Positions 27,886-38,000 of a stretch of DNA of 64,000 nucleotides are shown one piece after another (the stretch's first letter is position 1; each line of letters opens with the position of its first letter). A program made the position numbers and the translations under genes. The stretch is from positions 124,001 to 188,000 of the forward strand of contig CACOKN010000001.1 in assembly GCA_902627805.1 (NCBI GenBank), in the 5' to 3' direction. The DNA is from an uncultured Pelagibacteraceae bacterium (lineage in GTDB: Bacteria > Pseudomonadota > Alphaproteobacteria > Pelagibacterales > Pelagibacteraceae). The notes below the pieces were generated by a model. It made no database searches, was not told where the DNA came from, and saw only the letters and a list, made by a program, of their open reading frames with translations.

Positions 27886-29991
27886 TTAAAATCCACTTTC
27901 TCTAACAAAAAGTGAAAATATATTTTTAAAAAATTTAACGAAAGGACTATATCTGTTACCATCAATATGCACATAACCTGGTACTTCCCATTCGATTAAA
28001 TCATTTTTATCAATAGTAGAAAAGGTAACCTGATAATGAGCGGTCATTGGTCTATTTTCATATTCTTCATTTGAAGAATTTCTTGTAGCTATGGGTCCAT
28101 CAAATTGTGAAGATAAAGACAAATAAGGAAGAATAGAAATTGCAGATCTATCTAAATTCTTTGATACTAATTTTACTCTTGAGTGTTCTCCGTTAGATGG
28201 GATGAAAATTGCGTATTCGTTAATTTTAAATCGATCAATTTCTCCCTCTGTTAGATAGCCCACAACTGAACCTGGTCCATATTTACTTACTCCACCAAGA
28301 GGATCTAAATTACTAACCCATTGATTTACAGATAAGTTAGAAAAATCCTTAATTTTCCCATTTACAGGAGATTTAAGTAATAATTTGGATTTTGTTTTAC
28401 TAAGACCATCTAATTCATTTTGAAGAAATATTAATTGTTGTTGAAGTATCATATATTCACTGAGATTATTAGCCAACTTACTCAATCTATTAATTTTAGT
28501 TTTTGTAAGTTTTATTTTTCTTCTGACTTTATTAATTTGTAAATCTAAGTCAGGTGATGATAATTCAATTAATTTTTGTCCCTTTTTAACCTCTTGATTC
28601 TTTGATACAAAAATTTCTTTTACTTTAGCAGGATACGGTGAATAAATTTTTGTATATTGTTCAGAAACATATACTGCAGGAATTTTAATTGATGATTTCC
28701 ATGGAAAAAATAAGATTATAAATAAAATAAATAAAATTGAAAAAAGTCTTTTCGTTTTAAAGTTAAATTTAATTTGGGATTTAAGATTATACCAGTTTTT
28801 AGTTTCGGTAAAGATAGGTCTTAAAATGAACCAATAAATCTCAATTACAAATAAGATAATACCTAAAGTTTTGAATGCTAAGTGATAAACTAACAACGCA
28901 ATCCCTAAAAATATAAAAAATCGATAAACCCAAGTTAACCATGCGTAAGAAATAAAAGTCCATCGTCTTGTAGGATTTAAATCTTCAGGTGGTGGATGAT
29001 TAAAGCCAAATAAAATTTCTCGTAATTGCCATCTTGCAAGTGCAAATGATCTTGGTTGTAAATTTTCAGCTTTAAGCCAATCAGAAAAAACATAATAGCC
29101 ATCAAATCTCATAAAGGGACTAACATTGATTGCTAATGATGAAATCCAGCTTGTGGTAGCAATAAAAAAAGCAACACTTTTTAAGCCACCATCTGGAAGG
29201 ATAGCCCATAAAAAAGTTGAGATTAATGCAAGATGAAGTTCAGTTAAAATTCCTGCAAAATTAATTAACAATCTATCTTTGTGATCTCTTAGTCTCCAGG
29301 CATCAGAAGTATCAGTATATAAAAATGGAAAAAAAACGAGAAAAGCTATCCCAATCGAAGATACTCGACAACCAAAATATTTTGAGACAAATGCATGACC
29401 AAGTTCATGTAAAGATTTTACAAAAACCAATGTGATTAAATAAAGCATAAGTCCTTTGAAAGAAAAAAAATATAAAAATGTATTTTTAAAACTTTCAATT
29501 TGCTGAATTACCAGACAAATCCCTATGAAACCTAGTATGTAAATTAAATTTCTAACTTTTTTTGATCCAAGTATTTTTGCATATCTAAGTGTTTTACCAA
29601 GCCATTCATCAGGTTTTACTAAAGGTATTTTAAAAAAAAGATAACCATGAATTAAAAATAGTAACCAATTTTTTTTTTGAGCGTTTTTTTGTTTCAATAG
29701 AATATTATCAAATTGACCTCGCGGCTGAATAATTAAATTATTCAATTGTAAAAAATCAATAAATTTTTTTATTTCATCACCATCTGCTTCTATACCATCG
29801 CGATTAATTTTTTTTTCAAAAACTTTAATATCTTCACCCCCACTCCAGTTTTTGATTAATTTAAAAGCTGTCAGTCCAAGAGTAAAATATTTATTTCTTA
29901 AAGCATCATATAAGAGCCAAGCAGGAGAACCATCTTCCCTGCTGTTTCCTCTGAGTATTTCTAAATCTTCTCTTAAATATGGAATGATCAT
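27886..29991 (-). CDS. PqqD-like/M50 (site-2) metalloprotease/HlyD-like membrane fusion hybrid protein
   Basis: 701 aa; HELGH motif (KSLHELGHAFVSKYFG), NVSPFMRFDGYY second metal motif, multiple TMs, C-terminal lipoyl/HlyD-like (YSPYPAKVKEIFVSKNQEVKKGQKLIEL), N-terminal PqqD-like segment. Confidence 0.78.
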   Translation of the reverse strand: MIIPYLREDLEILRGNSREDGSPAWLLYDALRNKYFTLGLTAFKLIKNWSGGEDIKVFEKKINRDGIEADGDEIKKFIDFLQLNNLIIQPRGQFDNILLKQKNAQKKNWLLFLIHGYLFFKIPLVKPDEWLGKTLRYAKILGSKKVRNLIYILGFIGICLVIQQIESFKNTFLYFFSFKGLMLYLITLVFVKSLHELGHAFVSKYFGCRVSSIGIAFLVFFPFLYTDTSDAWRLRDHKDRLLINFAGILTELHLALISTFLWAILPDGGLKSVAFFIATTSWISSLAINVSPFMRFDGYYVFSDWLKAENLQPRSFALARWQLREILFGFNHPPPEDLNPTRRWTFISYAWLTWVYRFFIFLGIALLVYHLAFKTLGIILFVIEIYWFILRPIFTETKNWYNLKSQIKFNFKTKRLFSILFILFIILFFPWKSSIKIPAVYVSEQYTKIYSPYPAKVKEIFVSKNQEVKKGQKLIELSSPDLDLQINKVRRKIKLTKTKINRLSKLANNLSEYMILQQQLIFLQNELDGLSKTKSKLLLKSPVNGKIKDFSNLSVNQWVSNLDPLGGVSKYGPGSVVGYLTEGEIDRFKINEYAIFIPSNGEHSRVKLVSKNLDRSAISILPYLSLSSQFDGPIATRNSSNEEYENRPMTAHYQVTFSTIDKNDLIEWEVPGYVHIDGNRYSPFVKFFKNIFSLFVRESGF

Positions 29992-31325
29992 ATGCCGATT
30001 AATTGTCGAATAAATGTAATGGGTTTTCTAAATAAATAATAAAATAAAATAGTTCTATTTCCATAAACTTTAGCCGTTCCTCGTAAACCAATTCGTGGAG
30101 TATCCTTATTCCCCTCAAAACTTGATATTAACTTATATGAAAGAACTTCCTCGGGTGAAAGTTCTGGCTCATAAGTAGATCGTAAAATCTTACCTTTGTA
30201 AGAACTCATAGGATTTATGTCTAAAAAGATATTTGCATCAGCATTTTCGTTGATAACGATTGAGTCTTTTACTGGTAGCCATATAAGAAATTCAATGTTC
30301 GCAGGATCTGCAATAGTTAATATTTTTTCACCAACAGATACGGGTTTACCTTGCCAATCAGATTTTCTATCCACAATAACTACACCTTTCTTTTCAGCAT
30401 ATATTTTTGAATTTTTTAATTTTCTTTCTGCAGAACTTAATTCTACCCTTCTTAAATCAACTTGTGCCATAAGCTCAGCCAATTTTGATTTTTGTTCATT
30501 ATCGGTAAAAGACGATTGTCTTGTTCTTAGAAGTTCTTTTTCAGAAACTTGCAATGATTGTTTTGCAAGATTAAATTCATTTAATAAATCAATATCCTCT
30601 AATAAAACTAATAACTCACCAGGTTTTGTTTGATCATTATTATTAGCAACTATTTTTTTGACCACCCCATCAAATGGTGACGTAATTAAAAAAGGATTTT
30701 TTGCTACCACCTCAACTGGAGCAGTACTGGTCATTCGAACTGGAAAAAGAAATATTAATATAATTACCGAAATTGTAATCCAACGTTTTTTTCCAGTAAA
30801 ACTTTTTTTAAAAAAATCTCTAATTGAATAATTAATCAAAAATGTATTATAAGCATGACCATAAGTTCTTGATAAGTGTGATATTAACTCGTTTTCATTC
30901 TCAGAAAAAATTTCATTTCGAGCTAATAAAAGAAATCCTTGCAGACCTCTTTGAGGTGAAAAAATTGGTATGCGCAGTAAATATTGAGGAATATTTTTTG
31001 GTTTCTGTTTTTTTATTTTTTTTGAAAATTTATCTAAATCAACTTGCTCTATCTCTTTAAGATTTTGATTTGATTTATGATTAACAATACTCTCAACGAA
31101 CGTAATTAATGGTGCGGTTCTATCAACTGAGGCGATATCCGACACTGCCTCCACATGATATTTGTCTGTTGGGCTTTTCAGTAGCAAAAATGAAGTTGTG
31201 TAATTAATTATTTCCCTAGTTTCATTTACAACAAGAAAACTTAATTCGTCTTTACTTTTTGCCTCTCTAGTTTTTTTTTCTAGACTAATTAATCTTGCAA
31301 TCTTAATATTCTTATCTTGGCTCAA
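29988..31325 (-). CDS. GAF-domain HlyD-family membrane fusion protein
   Basis: 445 aa; N-terminal GAF-like region, TM (WITISVIILIFLFPV), HlyD/lipoyl domain (ITSPFDGVVKKIVANNNDQTKPGELLVLLED). Confidence 0.75.
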   Translation of the reverse strand: MSQDKNIKIARLISLEKKTREAKSKDELSFLVVNETREIINYTTSFLLLKSPTDKYHVEAVSDIASVDRTAPLITFVESIVNHKSNQNLKEIEQVDLDKFSKKIKKQKPKNIPQYLLRIPIFSPQRGLQGFLLLARNEIFSENENELISHLSRTYGHAYNTFLINYSIRDFFKKSFTGKKRWITISVIILIFLFPVRMTSTAPVEVVAKNPFLITSPFDGVVKKIVANNNDQTKPGELLVLLEDIDLLNEFNLAKQSLQVSEKELLRTRQSSFTDNEQKSKLAELMAQVDLRRVELSSAERKLKNSKIYAEKKGVVIVDRKSDWQGKPVSVGEKILTIADPANIEFLIWLPVKDSIVINENADANIFLDINPMSSYKGKILRSTYEPELSPEEVLSYKLISSFEGNKDTPRIGLRGTAKVYGNRTILFYYLFRKPITFIRQLIGI

Positions 31326-32062
31326 AACTTAACAATCCCACTCATTCCAGGAATTAAACTCTCATATTTCTCATTGAATTGAGCTTTTAATTCTATTGTT
31401 TGACTTGCAGCATCTACAGCTGCACCTAAGCTAATTATTTTTGCATTCAACTCATCTCCTGTCTCATCAATAATTATTTTGACTTCATGCCCTTTTTTTA
31501 ACCAGCTTAACCATTTACTTGGAACAACAACCGCAGCTTCTAAAAGACCATCACCAACTATATCCATTAATGGCTGTCTCTGCTCTATGCTTGTAAATAC
31601 ATTTGTATAAACATCCATTACTCTACCATCATAAGGTGCAATAATATTACATCTGTCGACATTAAGTTTAGCAATAGTTAATTCTGCTTCAGCTTTTTTA
31701 AGAGCTGACTCAGATAATTGATATTGCAACTCACCAATAGATCTCATATCTAAAAGTTCTTTATCATTCTTAAGTTGAACTTGAGCACTTTTATGATCAG
31801 CTTTAATTACTTCTAGTTGTGCATTGTGGAGTTTGCAGTCAAAACTAATTAGGATATCTCCTTTTTTAAAAGCATCTCCCATTAAGTAATTAATCTTTTC
31901 AACTCTAGCTGAAATTTCACTTGAAATAGAAACCTTTTCAGTGGCGGTTACTAAAGTTCTAGCTTCTCTAGTTTCTTCCTCAACCGAATTAGATGAGTCA
32001 TGACTATCAGCTTTAGCCAAATTAATTAGCACCAACAAAATTATAAAAACTAATTTTTTCAT
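31322..32062 (-). CDS. Periplasmic adaptor (HlyD/RND MFP family)
   Basis: 246 aa; signal peptide, SSEISARVEKINYLMGDAFKKGDILISFDC, IIAPYDGRVMDVYTNVFT. Confidence 0.82.
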   Translation of the reverse strand: MKKLVFIILLVLINLAKADSHDSSNSVEEETREARTLVTATEKVSISSEISARVEKINYLMGDAFKKGDILISFDCKLHNAQLEVIKADHKSAQVQLKNDKELLDMRSIGELQYQLSESALKKAEAELTIAKLNVDRCNIIAPYDGRVMDVYTNVFTSIEQRQPLMDIVGDGLLEAAVVVPSKWLSWLKKGHEVKIIIDETGDELNAKIISLGAAVDAASQTIELKAQFNEKYESLIPGMSGIVKF

Positions 32063-32083
32063 AATTGAAATTAAGGATATATA

Positions 32084-35000
32084 CTATAATCTATCTATTA
32101 ATTTAGAGCCATAATTATCCCATTCAGAATATTCTTTGGATAATTGGGATGATAATGATACAAATTTTGTTTCGTTATCTGAAATCTTTTTAGCATCTTC
32201 TGCATTTTCATTAACAAAATTTAATTTAACTTCTTTTACTGCTAATTCACCATTAGGTTTTTCAAAAATAACTTTTAAGTTAATAGATTCTACATTTTCA
32301 GGTGGCTTAGCGATTACTTCTCCTGTTTTTGAGTTATACTCTATCCATTCAGGAAGTTCTTGACCATTGTTTAAGAAAATTTTTAAATTTTGCCATGGTA
32401 GTTTTACTTCAAAATTATCTTCTACAATTTGACTTTTAAAATTCAAGAATTCATCTGGTTCAATAGTTTTTACTAAATCATCAAAAGATTCTGTATTATT
32501 TAGCACATCTGTTTTATTTGTATCAATTTTTCCATCTTCTTTTAAAGAGTTGATTTTAACTGATCCATCATTTTTAACTTCAAGTTTATTTACTTTAACT
32601 ATCTTTCTTGATTGTTTTAATATTTCTTTATCTTCAGCAATTTTTTTTGAGTCAATAACTACAGTTACTTGCTTCTTATTATTATCTACATCAACAGCAA
32701 TAATCTTAAACTCCACCATCTTCATACCTTTAGGAATATCAGTCTTTGTTTTCCCTGTTTTTGGATTTATCTTAATCCAATCTGGCAAGGCGCTTCCATC
32801 TTTCATTTCACCATAGTACTTTTGAACCTCTTTGCCCTCATCGTTAAATACTTTAAATTTTACTTTGAGTGCTTTATCTGAATGTTTTGCAATAATTTTA
32901 TCAACGTAAATATCTAAATCTTTATCTTTAAGTTCTAAAGAATTCGATTCAGCAACTAAGTCTACAAGTTTCAAGCCTTGATTAAATTCGGCTCTTTTAG
33001 CTAATTTAGATTTAGGTATTTTTAATTCTTTTCGTTCGAGTCTTTTTTCTCTTTTTAATTTTTTTAATTGTCTATCTTCATCTCGCTTTTGTCTTTTTTC
33101 CTCTCTTTTTTCTTTCTTAGGTTTTTTAACTTCATCCGGGTCTGGTTCACCTATGGCATCCCCATCTATACCAGTTATTGTAAAAGTTATTGTCCCAATA
33201 TCTATTGCTTTAGAACCAGCATTTGTTTCATCATCCATTACTTTATAAGAAAAAATATCAGTTGCGGTCTCACCTGCTCTTAAAGCAGTTGTTGCATCAT
33301 TACCTGTTACACTATAAGTGTAAGCACCTGCACTACCGATAGTCAAGGTACCATACGTACCTGAAACAGCACTACCCACATTTGAATTAGCTAATGTTGA
33401 TCCTTCAGCACCTGCACCAACTCCTCTAACTCCTAAAGCTGATGAGGCATCATCACTATCTGTATCATTTGTTAAAACATTTCCTGTAGCATCATCATCA
33501 CCCGCTGTAATACTACCTGTATCATTAACAGCAACTGGTGCAGCGTTTACAGAAATTGAAATTGTATATGTTACTGCCTGAACTGTTTCACCATCATAAG
33601 CTCTATAAGTGAAACTATCATCAGCCTCAGAATTTGCATCTGGAGTATATCTCAAATTAGTAATATCAGTTATTGTGTCATTGACTGAGGGTTCGGCTCC
33701 GTTATTTATTTTTGTTAATGTACCTGAAGATGGTAAAGATTTAATCTTAATACCAACATCATCATCTGGATCAGTATAGTTAGTAAAATCAGAGGCAGCA
33801 AAATCTTTTCTAATATTTAATGAAGTCCTAGCTCCATGAGTAGCATCTATATTATTTTCATTAATATAAACTGTTTCATTCCCTGCAGTAGGTGCATCAT
33901 TAGAACCTAATATTGTAAATGTAATTGTAGCAGTGTCTGAACCACTACCACCATCAGAAAGTGTATAATTAAATACGTCAGTTGCACTATCCCCAGTATC
34001 TAAAGCATTGGCTGCATCCTTGTTAGCAACATAAGTATAAGAACCATTAGCATTTAAAGTTAATTGACCATATGTTCCATCCAAAGCTTGTCCAACAGTT
34101 CCAGCTGTTCCACTCCCCTCCGTACCTCCAGTTCTTATCGCACTTATGGTCAATGAAGCATCAGCATCTGCATCACTGTCTGCGTGAGAGCTTGAGCTTG
34201 TATCAATCACATCTCCTGAATGTTCACCTGTTGCATCAAAAGATCCTGATACATTTGCATTGTCTCCGTTACTGACAGATAAAGTTCCACCCTCAACAAT
34301 TACACCAACATCATTTTGTGCAGTTGTTGCATCATTAATACCTGTAACTGTAATCGTTAAAGTTGCAGTGTCAGTAGATGTTCCGTCAGAAACAGTATAG
34401 GTAAAAACGTCTGTTACTGTATCTCCTGCATCTAATGCATCTGCAGCATCTTGATCAGCAACATAGGTATAAGTTCCGTCAGCACCTAAAGTTAAAGTTC
34501 CATAAGTTCCTGTAACAGTGGTACCACTGCTATTATAAGAACTACCAGATGACACTGCACTTGCAGAACCACCACTGGGTTGGATTTGTGTAATTGTAAA
34601 TGTAGATGTAGTGTCTAAATCATCAGCATCAGTGTCATCTGCAACTAGTAAACTTGAACCAGAGCTTTGAGTTATTGTTGCATCTTCATTTACGCTATCT
34701 GTATCATTTACCCCAACAATTGTGTCATTAATACCAACTATTGTAATTTCAATTACTGCTATATCTGTTGCTGAACCATCTGAAACTGTATAATTAAAAC
34801 TTTCAGTTACGACGTCTCCAGAATCTAGTGCATCAGTAACATCTTGATTTGCAACATAAGTATAAGAACCATTAGCATTTAAAGTTAATTGACCATAAGT
34901 TCCTGTCAAAGCTTGCCCTACAGTTCCAGCAGTTCCACTTCCTTCACTAGATCCTGTTCTTACTGCTGTAACAGTTAAAGAGTCACTGTTTGCATCCGTA

Positions 35001-38000
35001 TCATCACCTAAAACATCTCCATCATGTTCACCATGAACATCAATCAAATTAAATGGACTGACTAATTCGTATTCATGAACATCATCACTATTATAACCCA
35101 TCATAAACATTTTAGTTCCATGTTTATTGAATAAAAGACTGAAAGGTTCGGTATCAACATCAGTAGATCCATCATTTGGATCCTTTCTTATATTATATTC
35201 ACCGACATAAGTTCCGGTTGATACATCGTAGGCAGTTGATAATTTGTATTCTGTAATATCTTTACCTTGACCTCCCACAACAAACATTCTTGTTCCGTCA
35301 ATATTGAATTCTATATCTCTAGGCGAAGACTCTTTTGCAGATATATCTAAACGATTAGAATCTGAACGAGATGCTGTTGAAAGATCATATGCGGTTGAAA
35401 GATGAATTTCCTCAATGTTACCACCAGCAAAACCTGCTACAAATAATTTTGTTCCATCATTGTTAAATCTAATTCCACATGCCCTAGTATCTCCAGCTGC
35501 AAATTCTACTACACTACCAGTTTGCGTGCTAACATCATAAGCAGTTCCAAGTGTATATTGAAAAATTTTAGCCGCATCGCCACCACTTACATATAATTTT
35601 GTTCCATCGTTATTAAAAGTTAAACCAAATGGTTCATCTGTTTGGCTGCTAACATCTAACTTTTGAGCGTCACCCTGATAGGTTGCAGTTGAAACATCAT
35701 AAGCAGTAGACAAGTGATATTCTTTTATTGCATCACCATCATTTCCTCCATGAAACATTCTTGTGCCGTCATTATTAAAGGCTAAGCCCGCAGTATTTCC
35801 TTCACCTGACACAGCTGACATATCAAATACGTCATTTGCATCATAGGTAATTGCTGCAGTTGTAATACTATTTGCACTAGCTCCATCACTAACTGTAAGA
35901 GTGCCATCCTCATTTACAATCCCTGTGTTGTTTGCTGCAACAGGAGCAGAATTAACTGTTATGGTTAATGTTGCAGTGGTTGTTGCAGTACCGTCGTATA
36001 ATGTATAGGTAAATACATCAGTTCCTCCAGTGCTACCTGCTATATATTGATATGTTCCATCTGCACCGATTCTTAAAGTACCATAACTACCTGTTACAGA
36101 AGTATAACCCGAACTATAAGTAGTTCCAGGATTGACATCCGTCGCGCTACCACCAGCTGTAGTAGCTGTAATACTATATACACTTAAAGATGCATGAGCA
36201 TCTACATCAGTGTCATTATGTAAAACGTCTGAACTTCCATCTGTTACAGTTAAAGTTTGACTAGCTGCAACACTATTAGTATCGTTATTAGCAACTGGGT
36301 TATCATTGATACCTATTATAGTTATAGTAATAACTGCTATGTCTGTTCCACCATTTCCATCTGAAACAGTATAGTTAAAACTTTCAGTAACCATATCACC
36401 TGGGTCTAAAGCATCAGCAGCAGCAGTATTAGCTGCATAAGTGTAAGAACCATTTGCATTTAAAGTTAATTGACCATAGGTACCTGTCAAAGCTTGCCCC
36501 ACAGTTCCAGCTGTTCCACTTCCCTCTGATGATCCCAATCTGACTGATGAAACTGACAAAGTATCACCATCTTGGTCAGTGTCTTGACTATCTGCATCAT
36601 TGGTGGTGATTACATCTCCTGTATATATGCCCGAATAAGTACATAAACTAAAAGGTGATGTAAGTGCATATTCGTTTACTTCATCCCCACTATTTCCTAC
36701 AATAAACATCTTAGACCCATCATTATTAAATGCTATTCCAGATGGATTTACCTCTTGACTGCTTACTCCAAGAAAACATACATGGCTTGCTGTTGAAATA
36801 TCAAAACCAGTAGTTAATTTATATTCATCTACTCCATTACCACGTGTTCCAACTATGAACATTCTAGTACCATCAGTATTAAATTCTATACCAAATGGCT
36901 CATCATCATAATCATCAAGATCTAAAGATCGCACAAGATTTATTGTAGATGAAAGATCAAAACCTACTGAAAGCGAATATTCATATATAAAATCAGTATT
37001 ATTACCAGTGATGAACATTTTTGTACCATCGTTATTAAAATCAAGACCAAAAGGATTACCATCTTGACTAGAGACACTGTAAGTAGTCTCAGGTGTAGTA
37101 CCATTTGCAGTTGTTGTAATGTCAAAAGCTGTATTTAGTAAAAATTCTTTTACCCCAAAACTGCTTAGGGTAAACATTTTTTTTCCATCGCTACTAAACT
37201 TTACACTCATGGCATCACCACCAAAAGCAAATCTGTCTCTATAAGATGCTGTAGATACATCGAAGGCAGTAGTAAGTGTGTACTCGTTTATGTCATTACC
37301 AGTAGTTCCTGTGACATACATTTTTGTACCATCGTTATTAAAAGTTATACCCCTTGGAGCTGTATCTTCACTCGAAACATCTTTTGGACTTGAGTCATGT
37401 GTTATTGCAGATACACTTGATGGATTATCTCCATCATCGACAGTTAAAGTTGAATTTTCATTTACAGTTCCAGAATCATCTCGAGCAACTGGGTCCCTAT
37501 TACCTTGCGCTGCTGTAATTACACGAATGTAATCACCTTTATCACCATTCTTAGCTCCTAATCTTAATGTTGTTTTATTAGAACCAATTGATACCCAATC
37601 CCCACTTGTAGTTTGGTCAGAAGTACTATTTGCATAAAAAACAAAATCCTCAAAAGTTCTACCATTATATCCAGTATTCCCATGCGTTGGATAAGTTGCT
37701 CCTGATTTAGAAATATTATTATAAAAAATGGTATTTGAATTTTGCGTAAAGATACCATAGATCTCATTTGTAAATTCTATTTCACCAATGATACTTGTTC
37801 TATCACTAGTGCCATGATCATCATTTAAAAAAACTAAATAAGAATTTACTGCGAAATTCGCAGTATTTAGTGATACGTTTTGATTTCCATCATCATCGTA
37901 ATCTAAAACTAGTGAACCTGCATTACTTACATTCTCACTTTCAAGAGCAACAATAAAATCTTGTCCACTCGTTGAACGTTGTCCACTAGAATTTTGTGCT

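Noticed and set aside
30217-30633. 138-aa plus-strand ORF
   Set aside because: Antisense inside the GAF-HlyD gene; Ser/Phe-rich low-complexity translation typical of antisense frames.
33100-37400. Repeat-rich region considered as a CRISPR array
   Set aside because: Repeats are long, imperfect, in frame and encode VCBS/propeller protein units; no short direct repeats with unique spacers.
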